Counted from the stretch's first letter, positions 1 to 13,526 are shown. The stretch is DNA of 64,000 nt from Carya illinoinensis (GCF_018687715.1 NC_056764.1:9738501-9802500), one strand, 5' to 3'. Numbers and translations: made by a program. Notes: generated by a model from the letters alone, not told the origin.

Positions 1-1799
1 TATATAGAAGTCTTATGTGGAGTCTTCCTATTAAAAACTCCAAAACCTAATAGGTCTAGAAAAAACAGAATAAAACCCTTGAACTTTTAAACCTATATAC
101 AATTAACCACATTTTAAATAGGATATAATCCTATTTTATTAAGGTGCAATAAATTTCAAAATGATCACTTAACTTATTGGGTTTAACCAAAATACCATTA
201 TGAGTTATTTATATCTAACATGTTTTTATAAAGCATGTAATTAACAATAGCCCATATTTGAAAATATTCTAACATGCATACCATAAAATATTTTTCCAAT
301 TTGTATGGTGGAGTTTGATAGTGAGAATGATCCACCGCTGTAAAAAATTATGTGACTTGATTGAGAAAAAGATATTCGGTCTTGGCTTTTGACAAAATGA
401 GGAAGAGTTTTATTACATACAAGCAAAGTCGCATACTAATCTACGTATCAATACTGATTCCTTCATACTTAAATTTTAAATTAGTACTATTTTTAATAAA
501 ATCTACTTTTTATTTAATCACAATAAATTAATATATATATTAGTACACAATTATATTTGTAACTAGATTTTTTCAACGGGAAATGACCAAAATCGTGGCC
601 TTGTTGGTTTCAAAGGAAAAGCACCGACTTTAGAATGTTGGGTGGCGGCTTTTGAGAGGGGCTCTTTGTCTTTTACCTCGTGAAATCCATCGTGGTGGCC
701 GTTATCCGTGGCAGATGTGGAGCTCAAGCAGCCAAGTGCCGGTAGCAGATGCCTGGAAAAAGGTTGCATTTTTTTTAATCTTGCCTATGGGCGAGCTTAA
801 AGAATCTTACATAGCCCCCACCCCCCATTGCGGTCACCAGACTATCACATCCTCCCTGCTGAGGAATTCAAACAAAATCAGTAATGTCCACTAGACCAGA
901 CAAATCTATACAAAATGCCCAAAAACCAGAGGTTGATGAATCTGGTCAACAAAGAGAAAAACGGGGTTTTTTTTTTAAGCAAAGCATAAGGAAGGTGTTG
1001 GGTATCCCTTTTTTCTAGTGGTTGGTTGTGCAGTAGGGTCAGGTATTGCGTAATTCCCCCAAATATATCCAAACTACTACTGCTTGCGATAAAGTCATAT
1101 TCCCCACAGATGGACCTTTCGTCCATCCCCACATCTCGGTGGTTCATCTTTTAGCACCAAAATCCGGCCTTAGCTTTTTGATAAATATATTTTTGAGTCC
1201 AAATATTCTCTTTGTTTATAGCACTAAATTTAGCAATAGTATTAATGGCCGCAAATGCAGGTCTTGTTTACAACTGTCGGCAGTGTTTTGTCATGCATGA
1301 AAATATATAGGCCATCCCGCTTGATCCTGAACAACTTTCAGTGACGTGTTCGAGGCTTAACCAAAGCGAACCCATTTTTTTAAAACTTTTATATATTTGA
1401 AAAGCTTAGACTAAGGAGGTGATTTTGTCCCCTCTGCCAGCCAACATAAACAGGACTGTGTTTGACCAATTTGCCAAGAAAATCAGCATGATCCATTTTG
1501 GTGTGTTTTTTTAATGACTAGGCATGATTATGTTTTAAGTGAAATAGGGGAAATACTTTGTGACCTTTTACTTGTTTCCCACAATTATAGCTGTTTAGGT
1601 GTGAATAAAATGATAGCATAGTGATTGTTTAACAAGACCTTTGGACATTATTAATTTTAAGAGACAATTATATAATAAAATCTTAAAATACAGACTGCTA
1701 ATTAATTGTAAAGTAACATGGTAAAATTAACTATTTTTTTAAATCCTTAATGGTTACTTCTCATTCATTCATAAAATAAAATGCAAAAGAATTGCATAT
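1..1799. other. AT-rich spacer without a recognisable gene
   Basis: Short open frames occur on both strands, the longest about 90 codons, but none shows a motif, a signal peptide or splice-linked continuity. Roughly 560-880 and 1020-1300 are less AT-rich than the rest and could be decayed gene or element sequence. I could not recognise them. Confidence 0.5.
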
Positions 1800-3780
1800 G
1801 TTTACATTCTACCACCAACAGCTTGTAGCTCTAAATTATTACATGGCATTTCTCTGTTGACTATACTTTCAATATCTGCAGGTCCTCTTCAATCCAACAG
1901 TATTCATCTTCCATTCTCAAAGCCCTCTTAGCAGCTCATGAGCCACACTATTGCCTTCTTTGTATATGAATTCCACAGTCCAATCTAATCTATGTAATAT
2001 CTTGCATCTTGTGTTTTCAACAAGCTGTCCCATCCATGTACATATGGCTTTCCTTTCACCCCTTTTATTACTCTTTGAGCATCTCCTTCAAACACCATAT
2101 CTAGTTCTACCACTAGCTCTATGGCTCTCCATAAAACAGTAGCTTCAGCCAGTTCAGGGCTTCCACTAAATACCTTTGAGGCACACAATGAGAATAGGAG
2201 CTCTACCTTATAGTTTCTTGCAGCTATGCCCATACCCAATTTGTTAATTGTTGTATCAATAGCAGCATTGAAATTCACTTTAGTTACTCCCTCATTTGGT
2301 GGCTTCCATTTTGTATCTTTCCTCCTCTAAATGTTTAACACCTTATTCTGCTCCACCACATTTCTAGATTCTTGAAAGCTTTTAAAACTTGCTATAGTAG
2401 AATTTATAACTTTACTTGGACTGTCAAACTTGCCTTCAAACACCATTCTGTTTATTCTAGTCCATAATCATCTTATAATCATGGCAAACTCTTCTACTTT
2501 CCTTTTCTGCAGTCGTGCCTGCATACTCACTCAGATATGAAAGAAATCCCTCTCCTCACAGTTTCACTTCTGAAGGCCACTTTGACTTTCTGCCCCCAAA
2601 TCACTTGTAGCTGGATAGGTCCATAACACATGTTGTATTGTTTCTTCACCCATGCAATAAGTTGGACATGTAGCAACTTCTTCTGGACTAGGTTCTTCTT
2701 GGTAGGCAAAATGCATTTAAGAGCTTTCCACAAAAACTGCTTGGTAGAGTTGGGAACATTCAACCTCCAAATCCCCTCCCATACATGTTTCTGTGCCTGC
2801 CTATTAGAGCATTCACCATGAACTTCTTTTTTCATGTCAGTGCATGAATGATATGCACTTCTCATAGAAAATCTTCCATCCTTAGTGAAGCCCCCAATGA
2901 CTCTCTATCATCATCTCCATTCCTGCTAATTGGTAAGCTACAGATTTGAGCAGCTTCTTCTCTACTAAATATTTCAAAAACCAGCTTCTCATTCCAGCAG
3001 TGGATATCCTCAAACACAAGAGTATTGAATTTTGATTTAGCTGCTAGGATACTAACCGGTGATCTCACTTGGAAATTTGCAACATTGGGAAGCCACTTGT
3101 GATTCGAGATGAAAATACTCCTACCATTACCAAGTCTCCATACCACACTTGCTTTCAACAACTTTTGTGCTGCCAACAAACTCCTCTGCATAAACGATGG
3201 TTTATAACCAAGTTTTGCCTCTACAAATTGGCCATTTCTATAATACTTTTCCTTAAAGATTTTAGCTGCCAATGAATTAGCATTCTGTTGCAATATCCAC
3301 CCTTTCTTGGCAAGCATAGCCTTATTAAATATACCAATATCTTTGAAACCCATACCACCCTAATTTTTGTTTTCACCCATTTTACCCAAACTCTTCCAAT
3401 GAATACCTCTTCCTTCCTTTTTACTGCTCCACCAGAATCTTGTTATTATAGAATTAATTTCAATACACAACTTCCTTAGTAACCGAAACATATTCATTAT
3501 GTAAGTAGGAATGGATTATAAAATAGCCTTGATTAGAACCTCCCTTCCAGCACTAGACAGAAAAGAGTTTTTCCAACTGTTAATTTTCTTCCATATCCTC
3601 TCTTTTATGCTTTTGAAAGTTTGATATTTTGATCTTCCAATCACAATTGGAAGACCAATGTATTTTCCATAATCCCCACATATTACTGCACTAGCTTCTT
3701 GTAGAATTTTCCTTTGGGTGAGTACACTTCTGTTAGAGTCGAAAAGAGTAGCAGTTTTCTGTCTATTAATTATAATTAAA
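1800..3780 (-). mobile_element. Truncated, decayed LINE (RT C-terminal part, zf-RVT and RNase H remnants)
   Basis: Read on the minus strand from about 3775 downward, the sequence encodes pieces typical of the C-terminal half of plant L1-type LINE ORF2. They come in order: the RT thumb region (about 3775-3480, with a block resembling the usual YIGLPIVIGRS stretch), the MGFKDIGIFNKAMLAKKGW block (3353-2862), a zf-RVT-like segment (2865-2527) and an RNase H-like end (2278-1985, ending near the usual EGDAQRVI block). The blocks lie in different frames with stops between them. The endonuclease and catalytic RT are missing. No poly(A) tail or target duplication was found, so this is an old 5'-truncated copy. 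Confidence 0.85.
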
Positions 3781-3864
3781 TAACTTTCTATACCTCAAAT
3801 ATTTTGTGGACAAGGTAGGAAACAAATCTTTTGGAACATATATATTTTGAAACGAGATCTTTTA

Positions 3865-4206
3865 GGCCTGGTTTGAATAGTGAGTTAAGATGAGATGATT
3901 TGTGAATAGTAATGAGATATTTGAATTGAAATGAGATGAGTTAAAAATATTGAGTCAAAATGTTTTATACGGTTTTGGAAAAGGAGAGAAAAAAATTAAA
4001 TAAAAATATTATAAAATTAAAATATTGTTAGAATATAATTTTTATTTTAGAATTTGAAATAGTTGAATTGTTTTTTGTATTTTATTTGAAAGTTTAAAAA
4101 ATTTATTATGATTAGATAAAAAAATTTAAAATTTAAAATTAAAAAATATATTTATAATATTTAAATATTAAGATGAGATTAAAGCTTTCATTATCCAAAA
4201 TTGGCC
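3865..4206. mobile_element. MITE-like element with GGCC ends
   Basis: The left end reads GGCCTGGTTTGAATAGTGAG and the right end, reverse-complemented, starts GGCCAATTTTGGATAATGAA, giving an imperfect terminal inverted repeat around an AT-only core rich in AAATATT. The subterminal GATGAGAT motif recurs in similar elements at 42429-42632 and 48391-48610. No coding capacity is present. A clear target duplication was not found. Confidence 0.6.
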
Positions 4207-4639
4207 AAAATTTTTTTGTTTGAAATTTAAAAATATGATGCTGTTAGTCCGTTTATAATATTTTAAACAATATTTTATTTTTTATTTTTTATCCTATATA
4301 TAAAATTAGTATTCAAAGCAAGTGGAGGTGGCATCCCCTCTAGAACCTCCTGGAAAATTAAATAAAATCCAAAAAAATAACGTTTAAAAAAGAGTAATCA
4401 TGCTCAGAAAAAGGAAAAAAAAAAAAAAAAGAAAAAAAGAAAAAAAAGGAAAATAGAGAAAGAAGAAGAGAAAAAAAAAATTTAATTATAAGTATAATTA
4501 TATATTAATATATGTATTAATTTAATATAATTGATAAAAAATAAATTTTATTAAAAATAATATTAATTTAAATTTTAAATACGAAGAATCAATATGAATA
4601 AATTAAAATCAAATGGGAACATCAGTAGTGTTATCCCAA

Positions 4640-7092
4640 CCAACGCCAACAGAAACAACAGGCACACACATTGTACCTTCGATCTCTCCCGTTCTTTTAT
4701 TTTTTGTTTCCGATAAGCAACTTACGGTTTTGATCGACTTCTCTGCTCTCGGCTTTTTTCGCTTCTGTAAGTGTTTCCTTGCTCCTACATTGATTACACT
4801 CTCTGGTTGCCGAGAAAATTGCTGAAAATTTGGACTGAATTTAAATTTTCTGGTTTTATATTATTTTACTTTTGCGATACCTTGCAGCAGTTTGGGTTTT
4901 CATTTCTATACTTTTCCACCTAGACATTCTCAACAATATGCTTGGATTTTCTTTTTTACCTTTTTCTTTTGCTTGGGAAGTTTTGCCTCAACAATTGAAA
5001 TTAGGACAATGACAATGTGGGTTCTGTGTGGTAAAAATGATTGTTGTATTCATGCATGTTTATAGTGGTGGAGCAGTTCGAGAACAATAAGATTAAGGTG
5101 TGTATGAGAAACTGTGTTTGTTTAATTTCATAGCTGAATTTCTTGTTTTTTACACTGCATGAGTATCAACCCAGTCCTATATGGATCAACATTACGGAAG
5201 TGTTTTGATAAAGAGGAGCTCAGGAGCATGAAAAACAAAAATAATGGTAGAGAATGAAAGGAATTATTGTCTCCTTTAACGGAATTTGTGTTCCCATTAG
5301 TGGCTTATAAGACAGTGGTTGTTTTAGAACTCAGGTGGGATTCAGCCGGCAATATTAAAATCACAATCTTTGACCCAATCACCATGAGTCAATAGTCATG
5401 CTTCAATACTCAGGGATTTCTCCTCTCACTTAATTGTCAGGCTTCAAGGACAGGTGTTATCTTTTTACTCATTCAAAGGTTAGATGAGCCATGCTATTGC
5501 TATTTGACGTGATTCACAATGTATGTTCATTGGGGAGCATCTTTTCGTTTTGAATCTCTTTGGTGCATATGCGTCATCATTAACTATGCTTCCTCCAACT
5601 GAATGGTGCTCGACATACTTATATTTTGCATCTCTATACATGTACTTTGTGAACCTATGGTACAATCTTACATTTTTTTGACATGATTTGTAGATAGAAA
5701 TATGAACCTCATCAACCAAAGTCAAAAGTGAACCCCTTGGGCATATATGCTTAAAGGCTTGAGTGACCTAAGGTTCCTGGCAACAAGGATGGAGAATTAA
5801 GTATGGGTTAGAAAACAACCATAGAGGAGTTTCATTCTGGTACCTCAAGAAAATGAGAGTGAGGAAATGAATGAATGATGGATCTGGGAATTGTATACAT
5901 CTATCATATAAAAAACTGTATGGACTCCCATGTTGGGTTTCTGAAGATGGTATTTTAAGGTAAAATTATACTTTGCACCCTTGAATTGTCACCTCTTTTA
6001 CTACAAGTATCTCAAACTACAAAAAGTAACAATGTGCATCCCAACCTACAAATATATAATACCCCGAATTGTATTAGAAGGTAGTGAATGAGATCCTATA
6101 TTGCTTGGGAATGAGAAGTTCTTTCCTTTTGTAAAGATATTTAAGGATCTCCAATTGTAACATTGATTAGTTCTTTTGTGATATAGGCCTAGATGTGGTT
6201 TGGGTTTACTTAGGAGGCTATAATGGTATAAGAGCCAAACCCAACCAGAAGTGTGGTACTTGATTTGTGCCACCTATGATAGAATGACCTGATGAGAACG
6301 TCGAGATTTAAAGGGGAGATTATAATACCCCAAGTTATGTATAGGTAGGTAGTGAATGGGATCTCACATTGATTGGAAATGAGAAGTTTTTGCCCTTTAT
6401 AATGATTTTCAAGGAACCCCCATTGTAACATTGACTAGTCCTTTTGGAGTATGGGTTTAGATGTGGCTTGGGTTCTTTTGGGTCATTACATGGGTTTCAA
6501 TGTGCACCCTAAGTTAAGATTTGACATTATCTAATGACTAGATCTTAACCAAGGGTGCATATTGAAACCTACTCATATCAAGTCTTCTTGACCATCCAAT
6601 TTCTCCATGTTGATGGGTGGTCATGCTTTTGTTTTATATTATGAATCAAATTTTGCGAGCTCATGTTGACGTTTGGGATTCAAATCTGAATTTACTTATG
6701 TTTCTTGTCTTTAAATTTATCATGTGGGATATTTGCTGCTCTCTGATTTTCCTCAGATAATTACCAGGAAGATTGAGACAGATCCTAAAAACTCATTCAA
6801 CTTGAATGAGTTTTTTAAGTTCTTGTCTATAAACTAAAGGAAAACACTTGCTATCAAAATCTATATAAATCAATTCTGATTCTTATGCTTGGTTTAAAAT
6901 TCAATTTGTAATGTGCTAAATCCTGATTTTCTTTGCTGGGGTGCACTTGGAACGTAGCCTATATTAGTATTACATGTATTCTTTGAACATTTCAGGTTCT
7001 GACGATTTGGAAGACGTATTATAGGACTGGTTGTATCACAACGTGTCCTCTAATATCCAGTTTTTTTTTCAAAGAGAGAGGAATTTTGAAAC
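4640..7092 (+). other. Probable 5'UTR exons and 5'UTR intron of the SDIR1-like gene
   Basis: A pyrimidine-rich stretch at about 4670-4765 ends at a good donor (TCTGTAAGTG, GT at about 4766). A matching acceptor (ACATTTCAG, exon from 6996) lies 97 bases upstream of the start codon at 7093. This suggests a leader split by a 2.2-kb intron, which is an inference from splice signals only. The intron contains the TRIM at 6055-6490. The transcription start is not visible with certainty. Confidence 0.45.
6055..6490 (+). mobile_element. TRIM (miniature LTR retrotransposon) in the 5'UTR intron
   Basis: Two direct repeats of about 168 bp (6055-6222 and 6321-6490) share their start TATAATACCCC and internal blocks such as GTAGTGAATG, AATGAGAAGTT and TTGTAACATTGA. 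They flank only about 98 bp. Directly after the first repeat lies TGGTATAAGAGCC (6224-6236), one base off the usual initiator-Met tRNA primer site. Just before the second lies the purine run AAAGGGGAGA, a polypurine tract. This arrangement defines a TRIM with no coding sequence. The LTRs have diverged and no target duplication is evident, so the insertion is not recent. Confidence 0.82.
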
Positions 7093-9955
7093 ATGAGTTT
7101 TGTTTTTCGAGGTAGTAGAGCAGATATTGAAAATGAATTTGGAGGATTTATTCCTGAACCACCTGCAGTGGTATGTTAACACGTGCCTGCTTGCATGTTG
7201 GAGATTTGGTGTACTTTTTACCTGTATTTTGATTATTGAGATAATGCGATTTATGCTTGTCAATGTGCTGACTCTTTGACCTCTTGCAATCAGCGTATTC
7301 ATACTGCTCGATCTGTTAATACCAACTCCCTTGCTTTTCTTGTGACAGGTAATGTTTTTGATTCTGTCCTTTTTGTTGGATTACTTGATTTTTTTACAAG
7401 TTCATTTGTTAATCCATACGTTATCCTCTTTGTTCAGCAGTTATTTTGCTTTTCATGATTTTGAACTCTCATCAGATGTCACCAAACCTTTTGGTATGTT
7501 CTCATCAAGCATTTCCTGTGGGCATACTTTTAGCTCTGATTAGTTATTCTGGAGCGTGAAACTTACACAGCAATTAAGCTGGTACCCTGTGCATGTGCAT
7601 GCAGCTCTGGCTAGTTGTGGGTGTCTTTTTGATGGCCACAAGCCTGAGGATATATGCTGCTTGTCAACAACTTCAAGCTCAGGCCAGGGCTCATGCAGCA
7701 GCAGCAAGTGGCTTGCTTGGTCATACTGAACTGCGGCTGCACATGCCACCCTCAATAGCTTTGGCAACTAGAGGACGATTACAAGGACTAAGACTCCAGC
7801 TTGCACTTGACCATGAGTTTGATGACCTGGGTATTTTCATTTTTGTTGAAATTTAGTTGTTAGATTTTTATAATTGGGGTCACCTCTTGGAAATTGATGG
7901 TCCACATGCAGATAGCAAGGCTATGCTGGTGTTCCAGTTTAGGTTGAATTTCAATATGTGACTTTTTCTGTGGATGAAAAGTTCTGTTCATTTTGGTTCA
8001 GATTATGATACTCTCAGAGCACTGGACTCTGATAATACATCCACAACTCCTTCGATGAGTGATGAAGATATAAATGCCTTACCAGTTCACAAATACCAGG
8101 CTGCTGGCTCTCAGAAGTAAGTTCATTTATGAGTGGGAATGCGTCTTTAAGCATATGGCAACTCCTTTTTAGCCTGCAGTTATCTATAAATTGATGGACC
8201 TAAAGACTATGATATCAACAATTCAGAACTGAACCTAGGCTTAGTATTTTCACCTAGTGGAAAGTTAATAACTGCTTGTACAATGACTATGTTTATGGTG
8301 AAGAAAGGAATGAACATCTGATCCCAGTTGGTAATGGGTGAAGGGGTGCTGAACTTGTAACTTTGGATCAATAGTTTACTTTGTTTAATTACTATACTGT
8401 TATTAATTTAAATTCTTTGACATTAATGACTGCTGATTGGTTATAACTTACCAAGAAATCACTTAACATTGGAGTTTGATTAAACTGGATGGGTGGAGGA
8501 ATGCATTCTTCCACAAATGCACAGGGAATATTTATTTCTAAACTGCTGTCTATTATAATTTATGTTAGGTTTTTGTGAATTAACTTTGAATTTGACTGCT
8601 ACTTGCAAAAGGATTTATAAAATTTGTGCCAACCTGGATGAATGTAGGAATGCATTCTTCCACAAATGCTAGGGGATTTTTTTTTTTTTTTACTAAACTG
8701 CTGTATATGAAAAATTAATGTTAGGTCTGTGTAAATTAACTTTGAATTGGATCGCTAGTTTTGCAAAAGTTATATATAAATTTGTGCCAGTCTCCCACGA
8801 CAATTGTTTGAAAGGAACTTTTTCTGTTTATGGTGACAGCTCATCACTGCAACTGGAGTCATCTTCTTCAGGCCTGGCTGAGGTTCTTTTTTTTTTTTTC
8901 GTTTTGTTTTTCCCCTTCATCAAGTTTGATTGCATAATCAATAGTATAATGCCTTGTGATAATCCAAGATCATTAGAATGCCAATGATATCCCCAGGGGA
9001 AAAATAAACTTACATTAAAAATTCTTCATTTTGGGACGTGATGCTCCTTTCCAGTTGTAGTAGGTACAGCTTCTGGATGTAATTGAACTGTTAGGAATAC
9101 CTTCCAGCTCTGCCATTCGAGCTCTTGGAATCAAGTGATCTTCCGTCATTATTTTGTGCTACTCTTGGGTGCATTATATTTGTTTTCTTATTTCTGTTCT
9201 ACAAGCAGACTAAACAAGACTCTAGAAAGGCAGATGGGAGGATAAAGGGCCCTGAAGATGAACTGACATGCAGCATTTGCTTGGAGCAAGTTAATAAGGG
9301 GGAGCTTGTTCGCAGCTTGCCATGTTTGCATCAGGTTCTTCCACTGTTGATATGATTTTGGTCAGCTGTATAACTTGATGGGTTGAACACATTGAATGAA
9401 ATCTCTGAATATGTCCAGTGTCGAATTTTACAGTGTTTTCATTACCAATACACACGCTAATATGTAAGTAGTCAATGTGAAAAAGTCTAACCTCAAGTTA
9501 ATTAATTTTTTACTATAATCTCCTGTTACTCAAATTGTGCTTGAATATAAGAGATATTGCAAATTAGTTTACTCATAGAAGTCGTAACTCTTTTTTTTTT
9601 TTTGTGGGGTTGGGGTGGGATATCATCCTTCCGAAGTTTCTTAACCCTCAATCTTCCAACCACAGCCTTTCTAAGTTCAACGTACTTTTTTCACATTTCC
9701 AAAATCTGAATTATTTTGGATGTGCGGTGTAATCAAGAGATTCTGAAACTGAAAAAAATGATGCTGTGCATAGTATCTCTTCAATATGTATGATACATGA
9801 TATTGGCAATGTTAATATCTTTTTGGCAGTTTCATGCCAATTGCATTGATCCATGGCTGCGGCAACAAGGCACATGCCCTGTTTGTAAATTAAGGGTGGG
9901 ATCTGCATGGCAGGATATCGGCGAGAGCGAATCAGATGGTTCAGACATGGTCTAG
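7093..9955 (+). CDS. SDIR1: SDIR1-like membrane-anchored RING-H2 E3 ubiquitin ligase, 8 coding exons
   Basis: Coding exons are 7093-7170, 7294-7348, 7441-7493, 7605-7830, 8002-8116, 8840-8882, 9209-9334 and 9830-9955. All have GT-AG introns and matching phases, and they give 273 aa, the length of Arabidopsis SDIR1. The protein starts [13 protein letters not shown]. It has two hydrophobic segments (about residues 38-55 and 61-80), the conserved block [18 protein letters not shown], and a C-terminal RING-H2 with zinc ligands C211, C214, C229, H231, H234, C237, C248 and C251. In Arabidopsis SDIR1 is an ER-membrane ligase that promotes ABA, salt and drought responses; the same role here is inferred from similarity. 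Exon 7 could begin at 9206 (one extra Gln), since two AG acceptors lie three bases apart. No break was seen, so the gene looks functional. Confidence 0.93.
8498..8795 (+). repeat. Tandem duplication of about 147 bp in an SDIR1-like intron
   Basis: The block beginning GGAATGCATTCTTCCACAAA occurs at about 8500 and again at about 8648. Each copy is followed by similar sequence (AAACTGCTGT, ATGTTAGGT, AATTAACTTTGAATT, AAATTTGTGCCA). The copies differ by several substitutions and an internal poly(T) expansion in the second. It lies wholly within the intron between exons 5 and 6. Confidence 0.85.
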
Positions 9956-11321
9956 TGACTTGTTAAACAATCCGTATGTAAATGCTTGTAGTATAGTTAC
10001 TTACCAATTACCATTGTCTTTTTATTTTTATTTTGTACAAACCATATTGTATGTTGTATAGAAATAATACACTCTAGGTAACTCAGTTACATGCGCATAA
10101 CCTCCAGGTGTGGCCTCTGCCTACATGTGCATTCCTGTGTTTCCCCCAAAATAAAAAAGCTACGATCTCCTCTGGCATTTACCTGATAGTTTCAGCTTTC
10201 TTATTTCAAAGTTGTAGCTGCACACTATTCTTTTATATTTCATTTGAACCCTTATTGGGGTGGCTCTGGATGATGATGATCTATGAATCGCAAATTGCAA
10301 TCCTGAAATTTGTAGATACAAATGGTCGGATTGGAGCAAGAACTTTTCAGGAACATTTGGAACATCTCATTTCTGGGTGGCTTGAAGACCTGCATATTTT
10401 GCATCCTGCCTATTGTATAAATAACCCAAGTGCCGGCCGGGTGCTATTTGTTGTTTCTATCAATTTCATTTCACCAATAGTAGTCTGTCAAAGAAATCCA
10501 AAGTAATCGGCCAAGACCCGGTAAGGGAGTGGCCTCCCTTGTGGCCCTCATGTTCTTTCTATTTATTTTTCAAGTGCTTGTAAGAGTTGTTTGTGATCAG
10601 GAGCTGTTGCCCTCTAATTTCATCATTATCGACGTCAATAATCTTCATCCTTGAAAAAATAAGAATATAAATTTTATTTCTCACTTGCTTGTTAAAAAGA
10701 TTTACTAATCTTTCTTCTAATCAAAATACATTATTTGTGGCAGCTGCCAAAGTCATCCTGCAAGGAAAGTCAACTAATTAATGACCCTCAATCATATACA
10801 GCTCTGTCGCATATTTGTACAGCTGCAACGTTAGTGTTCAAATCACAACTTGTAAATCAATTTTCCATTTAGACTTTGATTGCATTGCAATCTTTGTACA
10901 AATTGTTATACATAGAATACAAGAACACGTACACGTACGTACGCCACATTCAAGGTGCGATAATTATTTTTCTTCCACCAACATGTTGTCTTGTTGATCG
11001 GTAATCGAAGTTTATTACTTCCTTTCATGAACTTCGAATTGGTGAGAAGGTTTTTTTTTTTTTTTTTTTTTTTTTTAATCTCTTTCGTTTAAAACGCTAC
11101 CCAACTCCAAGAGGTATATTTGTACATATAATAAGATGTAACACCCTTCATGCAGTACTGCTCACAGACCTATATATAATAATACACATTAATATGACTA
11201 ATTATCATGAGTCCAAGCCGAGAAGGATAGCCATTGCCACCCTTGGATTTTAAATAATTAATTATTAGAATATAATAATTAATATTATCTTGATTAGAGA
11301 GTAGATAATTAGCCATTACTA
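9956..11321. other. Intergenic spacer between SDIR1-like and ZIP genes
   Basis: The first 100 or so bases are the probable 3'UTR of the RING gene (AATAATACAC near 10063). A 132-codon open frame at 10108-10506 has no recognisable motif and is probably chance. A run of T lies at about 11051-11076. No gene or element was recognised in the rest. Confidence 0.5.
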
Positions 11322-11495
11322 GTGTGCAGTACAATACTACTACAATCTTGTGAAGTCAAAACTGTACTGCAAAGAGAAAAACAATGGAGGCCTATCCAGG
11401 CAGTATTTTTCTTATATTATGACTTGGCATTACTGGCCTACATGATATCAAAGCACATTAATTGTGAGGAAGAAGAAATTTCAAACCCATCATCC

Positions 11496-13526
11496 ATGGC
11501 TTCTATGATCTCTTACTTCAATACCCTGAAGTCAACCTCTTTGTTTTTCTCTCTACTATTCCTCCAACTGTCCCTCCTCATCAAAGGTCATGGAGACGAG
11601 AGCAGCCATACGGATCAAGGTGAAAACGAAGATTTGCACTCGAAGCACTTGATTCTGGTGAAAATATGGTGTTTGATAATTCTACTAGTGAGCACTTTTG
11701 CCGCTGGAGTCTCCCCCTACTTTTACCCATGGAACGAAAGCTTTCTTCTCCTGGGCACGCAATTTGCAGGCGGGGTTTTCCTGGGTACATCTCTGATGCA
11801 TTTCTTGAGCGATTCAGCACAGACCTTTGCCGACCTCACGACAAAAACATACCCTTTTGCGTTCATGCTAGCATCCGCAGGTTATCTTCTGACCATGCTT
11901 GGAGATTGCATAATTTCTTATGTTACAAATGTTAGCAACAGAGAAACTAGAGTCCTGGTCGTGGAAGAAGGAAGTACGCCGGAGGAAAGAGCTAAAGAGT
12001 TGCATATGAACGAACTCAACCCAGAGTTGTTGAGGACGTCGTCTCTTGGAGACACCATACTACTCATCCTCGCCCTCTGCTTTCATTCTGTATTTGAGGG
12101 GATTGCCGTCGGAGTTGCAGGTAAAACTGATATTGGTGCATTTGATGCATGATATATCGTTGAGTTTTCATAACATAAATTTAAATTTAGGGTTAATACG
12201 CATGGAAAAAGATCTGCCTTCAAGCGTTATTGCCTCAACTTATGAAAACCTTGATCTCCGCCACATGCACGATGTTAGAGCCAACCACATATGATAGCAT
12301 AGTGAGTAGAACAATTGGCCAGCTTCGAATTTCGATCGATCCCGGCCCTCTGCATCATCTCTAATCTCTAGTACGTAGTACTCAAGTAGTACCCTGGTCA
12401 CCACTTACACAAGCCTGATCGAGTTCCAAAACTAGCTACTACGTACCATCCACATTTAATTATTTTATTTTTATCTTTTATTTATGTTTTCTTTTTTAAG
12501 AAAAGGCCGGTACTCAAACACTATACGATATCCCCAGGAACCAGAATAAGCCAACCCAAAAAACCAAATAAACATTAAAAAAACCTCCTAACCAGTTCGA
12601 ATAATAGGCAGACCCAGTCTTTCTTTACGCAAAAAGCCACAGACGGAATATCCATAGAAGACCACCATAGGCCGCTGCCTCCCTCTGCTCCCATCCTTGC
12701 CAAGAAATCATCAGTATTAGGACCTTAATTTGGCGATCCACTTCGAGTATAATTACCTGCTTTGTACACCTTGCTATATATACTTTGTATTATCATTGTA
12801 CTAGATTTCCTGTATTTATATATAATCTGTAATAATAGGATATATGTTTCGTGTATAAACCTTACTTGGTGAAATACACGAGTATCGAGTGAATGAAAAA
12901 GATGTTTATTTCTATATCGTGGAAATAGGAAGATGAATTACATCTATTAATTTCTAGTGTTTCTCTCTCAAATTTCCAAACATGCTGTCGGATACTTTCC
13001 CTCTAGTTTTCTTTATTTAATTAACACTGACCGCGTAATTGCTTCGAATTATTATTCCAACAAACAATTAAAGTTAAAGTACATGATTTCGTTGGTTTGT
13101 TTCTCTCGATTTCCCGCTCCCAAAAAAATTTCAGCCACGGAGGGTGATGCATGGAGGAGTCTCTGGACAATATCCTTGCACAAAGTCTTCGCAGCTATTG
13201 CAATGGGAATAGCACTACTCAGAATGCTACCAAAGAGGCCATTTCTGACAACTGCAGCTTATGCTTTTGCCTTTGCTATATCGAGCCCCATTGGAGTAGG
13301 GATAGGCATTGCCATTGATGCCACGACTCAAGGATCAACAGCAGATTGGATCTATGCCATCTCAATGGGGCTTGCTTGTGGGATTTTCGTCTATGTGGCC
13401 ATCAACCATCTTATCGCCAAAGGCTTCAAACCTCAATCTGAATGCTATTTCGACACCCCCTTCTTCAAATTTCTTGCTGTGTTTCTTGGAGTGGCTGTTA
13501 TTGCCGTCGTGATGACCTGGGATTAA
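11496..13526 (+). CDS. ZIP2: ZIP family metal transporter, ZIP2-like, 2 exons
   Basis: Exons 11496-12120 and 13135-13526 join in phase (intron 1,014 bp, GT-AG) into 338 aa, normal for plant ZIPs. The chosen ATG gives [14 protein letters not shown] followed by a hydrophobic leader (about residues 14-29) and GHGDESSH, like other ZIP2-type proteins. An in-frame ATG at 11322 would add 58 non-hydrophobic residues and is less likely. Eight transmembrane segments are expected. Diagnostic blocks are [20 protein letters not shown] in the N-terminal half, [10 protein letters not shown] in TM4 (H197, E201) and [12 protein letters not shown] in TM5 (H224). The end [19 protein letters not shown] matches the family. 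These proteins move divalent metals (Zn, Mn, possibly Fe or Cu) into the cytosol; the substrate here is not determined by sequence. The usual His-rich TM3-TM4 loop is short and His-poor, as in ZIP2-type members. Confidence 0.93.

Noticed and set aside
10108..10506. 132-codon open frame downstream of the RING gene
   Set aside because: No motif, no homologous feel and no splice-linked continuation; the composition is that of spacer DNA.
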